Of a stretch of 64,000 nt of DNA, positions 8,785 through 17,032 are shown one piece after another. Made by a program: the position numbers and the translations under genes. Source of the DNA: Rhizobiaceae bacterium MnEN-MB40S (GTDB taxonomy: Bacteria > Pseudomonadota > Alphaproteobacteria > Rhizobiales > Rhizobiaceae); assembly GCA_024343425.1 (NCBI GenBank), contig BRLC01000004.1, positions 124,001 through 188,000 of the forward strand, in the 5' to 3' direction. A model generated the notes under the pieces. That model ran no database searches. It had not been told where the DNA came from and saw nothing but the letters and a program-made list of their open reading frames with translations. Numbering within the stretch: position 1 is the first letter of the stretch; each line of letters opens with the position of its first letter.

Positions 8785-9264
8785 ATGAACACGGCGCCCG
8801 ACAATCCAAGGCTCAGTTACGAGGATTTCACGCCTGGACGGGAATTCGCCCTGGGGCCGCTGACAGTGGACGCGGAAGAAGTCATCGAATTCGCCGCCGA
8901 ATTCGATCCGCAACCCATGCATCTGGATGAAGCAGCGGGAAAAGAGAGCCTGCTTGGCGGCCTTGCGGCGTCCGGCTGGCAGACCTGCGGCCTGATCATG
9001 CGCATGATGGCCCAATCCTATATCCTCAATTCCACGGCCCAGGGCGCGCCGAAGGTCGATTATGTCCGATGGAAGCGGCCTGTGCTCGCCGGAGACGTAT
9101 TGAGCGGCGTCTCGCGCGTGCTGTCCGCAAGGCCGTTGAAATCACGGCCGGGTCTGGGAATTGTCCAGTTCGAGCAGGAGATCCAAAACCAGCACGGCGA
9201 ACTTGTGTGCGAGTGCTCCAACCCCACATTCTTCGCCATGCGCGACGCAGGCGGCGGCCAATGA
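8785..9264 (+). CDS. MaoC-family hydratase/dehydratase (first of a pair)
   Basis: 159 residues, a single hot-dog fold of the MaoC/(R)-specific enoyl-CoA hydratase type. The active-site motif is intact as FDPQPMHLD (around residues 40-50), with the Asp and His expected to activate water. LLGGLAASGWQTCGL follows, as in related acyl-CoA dehydratases. Its stop overlaps the start of the next MaoC gene by four bases (ATGA), so the two products are made together and may form a heteromer. The acyl-CoA substrate cannot be read from sequence. Confidence 0.88.
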   Translation: MNTAPDNPRLSYEDFTPGREFALGPLTVDAEEVIEFAAEFDPQPMHLDEAAGKESLLGGLAASGWQTCGLIMRMMAQSYILNSTAQGAPKVDYVRWKRPVLAGDVLSGVSRVLSARPLKSRPGLGIVQFEQEIQNQHGELVCECSNPTFFAMRDAGGGQ

Positions 9265-9740
9265 ACGGTCTCGACGCATTCATTGTCGGCGAGAAGCTCG
9301 ACTACGGAACCCACACGTTCACGCCGGAAGAGATTATCCGGTTCGCCCGCAAATATGACCCGCAACCTTTCCATCTCGACGCGGAAGCCGCCCGCGACTC
9401 CATGTTCGGCGCGCTCTGCGCGTCAGGCTGGCATACGGCTTCGGTCTGGATGAAGCTCGCCGTCGAATATCGTCCGATCTGGTTCCGGTCGCTGCGCGAA
9501 AGAGGATTGCCGGTCCCGTATTTCGGGCCGTCGCCGGGCATTTTCGACGTTGTATGGACGAAGCCCGTCTATGCCGGCGACACGATCCACTACTACAGCG
9601 AATGCATCGACAAGCGCCCGCGCAAGACCGATCCCGAATGGGGAATCGTAATCACCCGCGCCAGCGGCTTCAACGAGGCCGGCGACCAGGTCGTTACCTT
9701 CGACAATGCGGTGCTGATCAGACGCCAGCCGAGCGATTAA
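9261..9740 (+). CDS. MaoC-family hydratase/dehydratase (second of a pair)
   Basis: 159 residues beginning at ATG 9261 inside the ATGA junction with the first MaoC gene. It has the same fold and its own complete active-site motif, YDPQPFHLD, and [17 protein letters not shown] after it, so it is a paralogue and not the inactive half of a split two-domain enzyme. It differs from its neighbour in having a longer central loop ([18 protein letters not shown]). Its stop codon overlaps the convergent apt stop (TTAA at 9737-9740). Confidence 0.88.
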   Translation: MNGLDAFIVGEKLDYGTHTFTPEEIIRFARKYDPQPFHLDAEAARDSMFGALCASGWHTASVWMKLAVEYRPIWFRSLRERGLPVPYFGPSPGIFDVVWTKPVYAGDTIHYYSECIDKRPRKTDPEWGIVITRASGFNEAGDQVVTFDNAVLIRRQPSD

Positions 9741-10282
9741 TCGCCTTCGTAGGAGACCAGCGTGCGCACGGTCACGTCCATCGCCTCGAGCTTCGCGCGG
9801 CCGCCGAGATCCGGCAGATCGATCACGAAACAGGCCGCGACCACTTCAGCGCCCATCTGCCGAAGCAATTTGACCGCGGCTTCTGCCGTGCCGCCGGTGG
9901 CAAGCAGGTCGTCCACGAGGATGACCGTCTGGCCCGGCTTGACCGCGTCCTCGTGCATCTCCATCTCGTCGATGCCGTATTCGAGACTGTAGGCGATCCG
10001 CACCGTGTGGTGCGGCAGCTTGCCTTTTTTGCGGATCGGCACGAAGCCGGCAGACAGCTGATGCGCAACCGCTCCGCCGAGAATAAAACCGCGGGCCTCG
10101 ATGCCGGCGACCTGTTCGACCTTCGTCCCGGCGTAGGGATGGACAAGTTCATCGACGGCGCGGCGAAATGCGCGGGCGTTGCCGAGAAGCGTCGTGATGT
10201 CGCGAAACTGGACGCCCGGTTTCGGATAGTCCGGGATCGTGCGGATGGAGCCCAGCAGGGTTTCCTCAAGAGACGAAATCAT
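9737..10282 (-). CDS. apt: Adenine phosphoribosyltransferase
   Basis: 181 residues from ATG 10282, which has GAGGAATTTTA immediately upstream; an in-frame ATG at 10324 would add 14 unconserved residues. Salvages adenine to AMP using PRPP. The PRPP-binding motif [14 protein letters not shown] is intact, as are the GIEARGF and RKKGKLP loops that contact the base and PRPP. It converges on the MaoC pair with a four-base overlap of stop codons. In many rhizobia apt sits next to petABC; here an MFS gene separates them. Confidence 0.95.
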   Translation of the reverse strand: MISSLEETLLGSIRTIPDYPKPGVQFRDITTLLGNARAFRRAVDELVHPYAGTKVEQVAGIEARGFILGGAVAHQLSAGFVPIRKKGKLPHHTVRIAYSLEYGIDEMEMHEDAVKPGQTVILVDDLLATGGTAEAAVKLLRQMGAEVVAACFVIDLPDLGGRAKLEAMDVTVRTLVSYEGD

Positions 10283-10603
10283 TAAAATTCCTCGTAATGG
10301 GTGGTAAGGCGGCCTGTCCGCCATGGGTTAAGATCGCGGCGCAGGGCGCTGCTACCGACGGCGACGCCGGCCCGCTATGTCGACAAATATCCGAACCGGA
10401 TGGAACAAGGCTGATGGTGGGAGAATCATGTGCTCTGCTCGAAGTCTCTTGCCAACGCGGAAGGTAACTCAGACTATCGATATTTGCTCGCCTTGAACAC
10501 CCAATTTGGTATTTTCACGACGTCAAAACCCCGCTGAAACCGCGTTGCCCCTAAGTGGATTGATATCCGTCGAGCCGGGAATTGAGGCGGGGCCGATCGT
10601 CAA
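10283..10603. other. Intergenic region between apt and the MFS gene, no gene seen
   Basis: 321 bases containing the upstream region of apt (minus strand) and the downstream region of the MFS gene. No convincing terminator hairpin, promoter pair or small ORF was found. Confidence 0.5.
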
Positions 10604-11923
10604 TCAGCTTTCAGGCTGCCTCAGGGTCAGCGCATGCGCCGCTGCGATGAAGTTCAGCGCAGAGACGAGCACCACCGGCCATATGCCCCCCTGAATTTGC
10701 GCAATATACCCAAAGACGCTCGCCACTATCAGCGCGAAAACGGCGCTGACGGTGTTGCTGGCCGAAACGTAATAGGTCAGATCCGCCTTCGGAGCGGCTT
10801 CGATCAGGAACAGCATCCGCGAGCCGTTAACCGCCTGGATTCCCGCCGCCGCCATGGCGAAAACCAGAGAATGCGCCATTACTGTTTGCAACGCCGGCGT
10901 CTGGTCGACGGCGATTGACCAGATACCGGCCAGCCCAACCATCGCAGCGCCGGCCGCCATAAGGATGCGCTGTGATCTTTCGCCAATCCATCTCCAGACT
11001 GGTCCGCAGAGAATGACTGCAATGCTCGTGGCGATCACGAATGCGCTCAGCGCGGCGTTGTTCTTGTGCGCATGATGCGTGGCGCCGTGCACCGCATAAA
11101 ACGCCATGGCGACCGTCACCGTCGCTGTCAGGCACCGCATCAGCAAATAACTGCGGAACCATGGAAATTCCAGAACAGCCAGCAGTTTTGATAGACCGGC
11201 CATAAAATCCTTTGTCCAGGTAGAGCGCGTTTCATCGCTCTGGAGGCGGGTTGCAGGCGTAACCGGCGTTTCGCGAAATAGCAAAATCAGCGTTGCCGCC
11301 GTGGCTGTAACCAGCGCGGCGCTTAGCGTCAGATTCACGTAATGGTCCAACTTGTCGCTGTCCGACGACAGTGCGTGCGTCGCCCAGGTAACGCCGATCG
11401 TTACGGCTCCCGCGGCCGCTGACATGAAGAACACGCCGATGTTTCTGCGCGATTTGCCGATATTGAGCGAAATCAGATCGTTGAAAGCCAGAGCGTTGAC
11501 GCCTTTGGCGAATCCCATGGCCAGAACCGCAAGAACAAAGATAATCATGACCAGCCAATGGATCGAGAGCTTCGCGCTCAATCCCGCTGCTGCGAGACCG
11601 GTGGCGGTCGCCATCCATCCGCCGAACAGAAACCATTTGCGCGTTCCCGCGGAATTGATGACAGGTGCCAGAACAAACTGGCCGACAAGCCGCGACGCTG
11701 ACACGATCGGCATGAGCATTCCGGCAAGAAAGACCGGAGCCCCCGTGGCGACATAAAGATAGGGCATCAGCAACCGCGCGCTTCCGATCGATTTTGAAAC
11801 ATTCGTCAGGATGCCCTGAATGACAAAGACCCTGTAATTCCATGTCTCATGGGGAATTTTGTCGTCGTCCTGTTCGTTCGTCCCGGTGATTTGATCGGAA
11901 GTATCCTTCAACTCTTCATGCAT
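10604..11923 (-). CDS. Major facilitator superfamily transporter
   Basis: About 439 residues from ATG 11923 (AGGGG six bases upstream; an adjacent in-frame GTG at 11926 is also possible). The product has about 12 hydrophobic segments separated by a central polar loop near residue 215-235, the usual 6+6 MFS layout, and a polar N-terminus of ~30 residues. I cannot assign a substrate. It lies between apt and petC, a place usually without a transporter in relatives, and its non-coding flanks are AT-rich, so it may be a later insertion. An AT palindrome upstream (12063-12076) may be part of its control region. Confidence 0.85.
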   Translation of the reverse strand: MHEELKDTSDQITGTNEQDDDKIPHETWNYRVFVIQGILTNVSKSIGSARLLMPYLYVATGAPVFLAGMLMPIVSASRLVGQFVLAPVINSAGTRKWFLFGGWMATATGLAAAGLSAKLSIHWLVMIIFVLAVLAMGFAKGVNALAFNDLISLNIGKSRRNIGVFFMSAAAGAVTIGVTWATHALSSDSDKLDHYVNLTLSAALVTATAATLILLFRETPVTPATRLQSDETRSTWTKDFMAGLSKLLAVLEFPWFRSYLLMRCLTATVTVAMAFYAVHGATHHAHKNNAALSAFVIATSIAVILCGPVWRWIGERSQRILMAAGAAMVGLAGIWSIAVDQTPALQTVMAHSLVFAMAAAGIQAVNGSRMLFLIEAAPKADLTYYVSASNTVSAVFALIVASVFGYIAQIQGGIWPVVLVSALNFIAAAHALTLRQPES

Positions 11924-11926
11924 CAC

Positions 11927-12191
11927 AGGCCCCTGGGCTCAACACGCCATGCTGGACTGGACGGACACAGGCTGGAGATTGCTGGCGTCTCCTGGCGTCC
12001 CCGGCGAACGAACCACTTGTCGGGGATGAACCGGCCACAAATGAAAGATGACAATCTAAATCATATTTTTAAATATAGAAAGCAGTTGGCCGGAGCAATT
12101 GTCGGCAAGTCCATTCGATCCGCCGCTTTGCGCCAGGCCGGATCGAAAGCGCAGCCCGAAACGCGCGGTCGCAAAGCATGCACAAAAGCGA
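11927..12191. other. AT-rich intergenic region upstream of the MFS gene, with palindrome 12063-12076
   Basis: Contains ATATTT-TT-AAATAT at 12063-12076, about 140 bases upstream of the MFS start. No ORF or RNA gene was recognised. The local AT content is clearly higher than in the flanking genes. Confidence 0.4.
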
Positions 12192-12216
12192 ACGGGGTCG
12201 TTAACCGCGACCCCGT
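12192..12216 (-). terminator. Intrinsic terminator of the petABC operon
   Basis: ACGGGGTCG (12192-12200) pairs perfectly with CGACCCCGT (12208-12216), a 9-bp GC-rich stem with a 7-base loop. On the minus strand it is followed by CGCTTTTG, a short T tract, and begins 32 bases past the petC stop. Confidence 0.75.
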
Positions 12217-12247
12217 CAGCAAGCGTAATGATGTTCGATTGAATGTC

Positions 12248-13081
12248 TTAGTGGTCGACCCGCGACCACACCGCCTTCTTGGTCAGATAGAGCAGACCGG
12301 AGAAGATGAGCAGGAAGATGATGACCTTGAAGCCGAGTGACTTGCGTTCGGTCATGTGCGGTTCGGCCGTCCACATGAGGAATGCGGAGACGTCCTTGGC
12401 GTATTGCTCAACGGTTTCCGGCGTCCCGTCGTCATAGGTCACGATGCCTTCGGAGAGCGGCGGGGCCATGGCCAGCGCATTGCCGGCCAGGAAATACGGA
12501 TTGTAGTAAGTGCCCTCTGTGATATGCACATCGTGCGGCGCTTCTTCATAACCCGTCAGCAGAGCAGTGATGTAATCCGGGCCGCCCTCGGCGTACATCG
12601 TGAAGATGTCGAATACGAAACGCGGGAAGCCGCGATGGGCTGCGCGCGCCTTCGCCATCAGCGAGAGGTCGGGTGGCGCGGCGCCGCCATTGGCGAAAGC
12701 GGCGGCCTCGACGTTCGGATAGGGCGACGGAAAGTAGTCGGCCGGAATGCCCGGTCGCTCGAACATGTCGCCCGCATCGTCGGGACCGTCCTCGATCGTA
12801 TACTCGGCGGCGAACGACTTGACCTGGGCCTCGGAATAACCGAGCGCTTCGAGGTTGCGGAAAGCGATGTATTTCAGCGAGTGGCACGCTGCGCATACAT
12901 TGGTGTAGACTTTCAATCCGCGCTGCAACTGCTGCAGGTCGTAAGTGCCGAACGGACCTGCGAAGGACCATTTCAGCTGATGCGGCTCTTTCGAATGGGT
13001 GTCTCCTGCGGCCGAGGCGACTGAAAGACCCATGCCCGTCGCCAGCAGCGCAGACAGAAAAGTTGTGACGAGTTTTTTCAT
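12248..13081 (-). CDS. petC: Cytochrome c1 of the bc1 complex
   Basis: 277 residues from ATG 13081, which has AAGGAC nine bases upstream; the upstream ATG at 13099 is less favoured. A Sec signal peptide (MKKLVTTFLSALLATG...ASA) precedes the haem-binding site CAACH (Cys63, Cys66, His67). The axial Met is in ALAMAPPL, and a C-terminal membrane anchor (VIIFLLIFSGLLYL) holds the domain on the periplasmic face. It passes electrons from the Rieske protein to cytochrome c. Last gene of petABC; note petB and petC are separate, unlike the fused fbcH of Bradyrhizobium. Confidence 0.97.
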   Translation of the reverse strand: MKKLVTTFLSALLATGMGLSVASAAGDTHSKEPHQLKWSFAGPFGTYDLQQLQRGLKVYTNVCAACHSLKYIAFRNLEALGYSEAQVKSFAAEYTIEDGPDDAGDMFERPGIPADYFPSPYPNVEAAAFANGGAAPPDLSLMAKARAAHRGFPRFVFDIFTMYAEGGPDYITALLTGYEEAPHDVHITEGTYYNPYFLAGNALAMAPPLSEGIVTYDDGTPETVEQYAKDVSAFLMWTAEPHMTERKSLGFKVIIFLLIFSGLLYLTKKAVWSRVDH

Positions 13082-13107
13082 TGGAAGACTGTCCTTCATC
13101 ACTCTGT

Positions 13108-14403
13108 CTAGCCGCGATTTTCCGGCGCTGCGGGAGCGCCTTCCGGGCTGCCGCCGCCATGTTTCGCCAACACCGCTTCGGTAATCGAGTTCGGAACCGG
13201 TCTCGGTTTCTCGAACAGGCCGAGCAATGGCAAGATGATAATGAAAAAGGCGAAATAGTAGGCGGTGCCGGCCTGGGCCATGGCTGTGTAGACGCCCTCG
13301 GCGGGCTGGGATCCGAGCCATCCGAGGAATATCGCATTGGCCACGAACAGCCAGAAAAACAGCTTGTACCACGGACGATAAACCGCGGAGCGCACCTTGG
13401 AAGTGTCCAGCCACGGCATGAAGAACAGGATCAGGATCGATCCGAACATCACCAGGACGCCGCCCAGCTTGGAGTCGATCGGTCCGACATTGAAGGTGAT
13501 CGCGCGAAGCATGGCGTAGAACGGAAGGTAATACCATTCAGGCACGATATGCGCCGGCGTCTTCAGCGGATCGGCTTCGATGTAGTTGTCCGGATGGCCG
13601 AGATAGTTCGGCAGGTAGAAGATGAAATAGGCGAAGACCAGCAGGAAGACCACCGTCGCGAAACCGTCCTTGATCGTCGCATAGGGCGTGAACGGCACCG
13701 TGTCGGTCTTGGACTTCACCTCCACGCCGGTCGGATTGGTCTGTCCCGTCACGTGCAGGGCCCACACATGCAGGATCACGACGCCCGCGATCATGAAGGG
13801 CAGCAGGTAGTGCAGCGCGAAGAAGCGGTTGAGCGTCGGATTGTCCACCGCGAAGCCGCCAAGCAGCAGCTGCTGGATCGGTTCGCCCACCAGAGGAAAC
13901 GCCGTGAAGAAGTTGGTGATCACGGTCGCGCCCCAGAAGGACATCTGCCCCCAGGGCAGCACGTAGCCCATGAAGCCGGTGGCCATCATCAGCAGGTAGA
14001 TGATCACGCCGAGGATCCACAGAATTTCGCGCGGCGCCTTGTAGGAGCCGTAATACATGCCCCTGAAGATGTGGATATAGACCGCGATGAAGAAGAACGA
14101 GGCCCCGTTCGCGTGCATGTAGCGCAGAAGCGAGCCGGAATTGACGTCGCGCATGATCAGTTCGACCGAATCGAACGCCTGGGACGTCGAAGAGACATAA
14201 TGCATCGCAAGCACGATGCCCGTCAGTATCTGCGATACGAGCATCACCGAAAGGATCGCGCCGAACGTGTAGGCGTAGTTCAGATTGCGCGGCGTCGGAT
14301 AGGCGACGAAGGAATCATAGACCAGACGCGGCAGCGGCAGGCGGGAGTCGATCCACTTGCTGACGCCGGTTTTCGGCTCATAGGTTGAATGTCCACCACT
14401 CAT
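13108..14403 (-). CDS. petB: Cytochrome b of the bc1 complex
   Basis: 431 residues with eight or more membrane segments. The four haem-ligand histidines are in [26 protein letters not shown] and [10 protein letters not shown]; the quinol-oxidation-site PEWY motif is intact ([14 protein letters not shown]). It carries haems bL and bH and both quinone sites, and pumps protons by the Q cycle. It follows petA by 14 bases and precedes petC by 26. The C-terminal ~20 residues are a Gly/Pro/Ala-rich tail. Very secure. Confidence 0.98.
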   Translation of the reverse strand: MSGGHSTYEPKTGVSKWIDSRLPLPRLVYDSFVAYPTPRNLNYAYTFGAILSVMLVSQILTGIVLAMHYVSSTSQAFDSVELIMRDVNSGSLLRYMHANGASFFFIAVYIHIFRGMYYGSYKAPREILWILGVIIYLLMMATGFMGYVLPWGQMSFWGATVITNFFTAFPLVGEPIQQLLLGGFAVDNPTLNRFFALHYLLPFMIAGVVILHVWALHVTGQTNPTGVEVKSKTDTVPFTPYATIKDGFATVVFLLVFAYFIFYLPNYLGHPDNYIEADPLKTPAHIVPEWYYLPFYAMLRAITFNVGPIDSKLGGVLVMFGSILILFFMPWLDTSKVRSAVYRPWYKLFFWLFVANAIFLGWLGSQPAEGVYTAMAQAGTAYYFAFFIIILPLLGLFEKPRPVPNSITEAVLAKHGGGSPEGAPAAPENRG

Positions 14404-14417
14404 CGGTAATTCCCCTG

Positions 14418-14984
14418 CTAGCCGATCTTGATTCGCGTATCGGTCAGAAATTCGTATGGCGGAATGTGCAGGTTCTCCGGCGCAGGTCCCTTGCGGATAC
14501 GGCCAGCCGTATCATAGTGCGAACCGTGGCACGGGCAGAACCACCCGCCATATTCCCCCGACTGACCGAGCGGCACGCAACCCAGATGGGTGCAAGAGCC
14601 GATCATGACAATCCAGTTCTCGCGATCTTCGCCGGCGGACCGGTCGACGTCGGAAGCCGGCGCGTCGGGCGCCAGATTTTCATTGCGCGCAGACGGGTCC
14701 GGAAGCTCGTCGAGCGGAACGGCGTCCGCTTCGGCGATTTCTTCATCCGTGCGATTTCGGATGAACACCGGCTTTCCGCGCCATTTCACCGTGATCGACA
14801 TGCCCCGCTCAAGACCGGAAACATCGACCTCGATTGTCGACAACGCCAGCGTAGTCGCATCCGGGCGCATCTGGTCGATGAAAGGCCAGGCCACCGAAGC
14901 AGCGCCCACGACGCCCGCCATCGCGGTCGTCAGATACAGAAAATCGCGACGGGTAGGTTCGCCTGTCAGTTCGTGTTCACTCAC
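14418..14984 (-). CDS. petA: Rieske iron-sulfur protein of the bc1 complex
   Basis: 188 residues from GTG 14984, chosen because GAGGAAGG lies eight bases upstream and because the protein then begins at the usual [15 protein letters not shown]. The [14 protein letters not shown] segment is a Tat-type, uncleaved signal anchor. The 2Fe-2S ligands are in CTHLGC and CPCHGSHYD, followed by the [12 protein letters not shown] loop. First gene of petABC. Any promoter lies in the 190 bases upstream, but I could not identify a clear one. Confidence 0.97.
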   Translation of the reverse strand: MSEHELTGEPTRRDFLYLTTAMAGVVGAASVAWPFIDQMRPDATTLALSTIEVDVSGLERGMSITVKWRGKPVFIRNRTDEEIAEADAVPLDELPDPSARNENLAPDAPASDVDRSAGEDRENWIVMIGSCTHLGCVPLGQSGEYGGWFCPCHGSHYDTAGRIRKGPAPENLHIPPYEFLTDTRIKIG

Positions 14985-15175
14985 GGTTTCAGCCTTCCTC
15001 TGCGCATGCTCGTCCGTGGCTGCTGGAATAAAGGGTCGCATGTCGTCCCCACGACAGCACCCGAATACCCGCAATCGGCCGGTTTCTAGGATGCTTCTTA
15101 GAATATGTCCAGCCTACAAGATGGGACAGAGGCACAATGCCGCAAGTTTTTCCGGGATTTGCGGCTTGACCTCCT

Positions 15176-17032
15176 TTAGTTGTTGATAAATCCGCCCGAT
15201 TGCCTCTCCCACAGCCTGGCGTAGAGACCGTTCCGGGCGATCAGTTCGGCGTGCGAGCCGTCTTCGATGATCCGGCCTTGGTCCATCACGACCAGACGGT
15301 CCATTTTCGCGATCGTCGATAGCCGGTGGGCGATGGCGATGACTGTCTTGCCTTCCATCAGCGCGGCCAGGTTTTCCTGTATTGCGGCCTCGATCTCGGA
15401 ATCCAGAGCCGACGTCGCCTCATCCAGCACAAGGATCGGCGCGTCTTTCAGCATGACGCGGGCGATGGCGATCCTCTGCCGCTGTCCGCCGGACAGCTTG
15501 ACGCCGCGCTCGCCGACACGCGCGTCCATGCCCGTGCGGCCGCGTTGGTCGCGCAACTCGCCGATGAATCGCCACGCATGCGCCTTGCGGGCCGCTTCCT
15601 CAAGTTCGTTTTCGGCCGCGCCCGGCCGCCCCAGCGCTATATTGTCGCGAATCGACCTGTGCAGCAGCGATGTGTCCTGGGTGACCACCGAAATGAGCGA
15701 TCGCAGCGAATGCTGCGTGACGCCGGCGATATCCTGGCCGTCGATGACGATGCGTCCCGAATCAAGATCGAAGAATCTCAGCAGCAGATTGACGAGCGTC
15801 GACTTGCCCGCCCCCGACGGTCCGACGAGACCGACCTTTTGCCCCGGTTCGACGCTGAGGGTGATCCCGTCGAGCACCGTCTTGCTCTCCTCGTATCGAA
15901 ACCGCACGTTCTCGAACTGGATCCGGCAATCGGAGACCACCAGTTCCGTCGCGTCCTCGCGGTCCGTCAGCGTCACTGGTCGTGCGACAAGCTCCATCGA
16001 ATTCTGGATCACGCCGTAATTGCGCATCAGAATGTTGAGCTGGTTCATCATTCGGCCGAGCAGCAGGCTCAGCCTGAGCACAATCGCCATCGTCGCCGCC
16101 ACGGATCCGACGGTGATCTCCCCGGCAAGCAGCAGCCCGATGGCGATCGCCGCGATAATGATCGTCATCACGCTGGAAAGAATGGCGAGCGAGACGCGCA
16201 CGCCCGTCAGATTGCGGGTAAAGGATTTCAGAACTGCGATGAAGCCGTCAAACGAGCCGCGCAGATTGCGCTCGACCTCGTCGTCGCGACCGAACAGCTT
16301 CAGCGTCTGTATGTTCGCGTAGCTGTCCACCAGCCGACCGCTGACTGTCGAGGCGGCTTCCGCCGCGTCCCTGGAATTGCGTCGTATGCGCGGCACGAAA
16401 AATCGGGCGACGGCGATGAAGCCCGCGACCCACAGCAGGACCGGGACCGCCAGACGCCAGTCGAGATCGACCATCATGATCAGCGTCGCGATGACATAGA
16501 TCACGATGAACCAGGCCACCTGCAGCATGGAGATCATGAAATCGCCGATGGCCTGGCCCGACTGCCAAACCTTCGTCGCCACGCGTCCCGCGAACTCGTT
16601 TTGAAAAAAGGACAGGCTCTGGCGCCCCACATGCGAGGCCGCCTGCCATCGCACGAGAGAAAAGAACCCCGGAACGACGGCCTGTTCCTCAATCAGGGAG
16701 GAAAAGGCGACGACGACGAACCGTCCGACCAGCACCACCAGCGCCATGAACAGCAACTCGCCGCCATGCTCGGCGAGAAGTCCTTGCCAGCCCGACGCCC
16801 TGTCGTATCCCTCGAGCATATCGACAAGCCTGCCGACGAAATAGAACAGGGCGATCTCCATGAGAGCGACCGCCCCGCCGAGCGCGAGCATGGCCGCAAA
16901 AGGCCATTTCTCCTGACGCACATAATGCCAGATGAAGGCGATCGCGCCCGGCGGCGGAACGCCGGTCTCGCGGTCGGCATACGGGTCGATCCAGCGTTCG
17001 AAACAGCCAAGGATCGTGTCGACGATACGCAC
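15176..17032 (-). CDS. ABC exporter, fused membrane and ATPase domains (copy 1)
   Basis: 618 residues. The N-terminal ~340 residues carry six membrane segments (type I exporter fold); the C-terminal domain has Walker A GPSGAGKST, signature LSGGQRQRIAIARV and Walker B ILVLDEATSALD, so each chain is a half-transporter that should dimerise. It ends WERQSGGFIN, almost identical to the paralogue at 19524-21383, suggesting a duplication and a possible heterodimer. Its GTG start overlaps the stop of the MscS gene by one base (TAGTG), so the two are translationally coupled. The substrate (lipid, peptide or drug) is not evident. Confidence 0.93.
   Translation of the reverse strand: MRIVDTILGCFERWIDPYADRETGVPPPGAIAFIWHYVRQEKWPFAAMLALGGAVALMEIALFYFVGRLVDMLEGYDRASGWQGLLAEHGGELLFMALVVLVGRFVVVAFSSLIEEQAVVPGFFSLVRWQAASHVGRQSLSFFQNEFAGRVATKVWQSGQAIGDFMISMLQVAWFIVIYVIATLIMMVDLDWRLAVPVLLWVAGFIAVARFFVPRIRRNSRDAAEAASTVSGRLVDSYANIQTLKLFGRDDEVERNLRGSFDGFIAVLKSFTRNLTGVRVSLAILSSVMTIIIAAIAIGLLLAGEITVGSVAATMAIVLRLSLLLGRMMNQLNILMRNYGVIQNSMELVARPVTLTDREDATELVVSDCRIQFENVRFRYEESKTVLDGITLSVEPGQKVGLVGPSGAGKSTLVNLLLRFFDLDSGRIVIDGQDIAGVTQHSLRSLISVVTQDTSLLHRSIRDNIALGRPGAAENELEEAARKAHAWRFIGELRDQRGRTGMDARVGERGVKLSGGQRQRIAIARVMLKDAPILVLDEATSALDSEIEAAIQENLAALMEGKTVIAIAHRLSTIAKMDRLVVMDQGRIIEDGSHAELIARNGLYARLWERQSGGFINN

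Noticed and set aside
13081..14388. 435-codon plus-strand ORF antisense to petB
   Set aside because: It is the reverse-strand shadow of a secure gene with no start signal; its composition is Arg/Asp/His-rich as expected for antisense of a high-GC gene.
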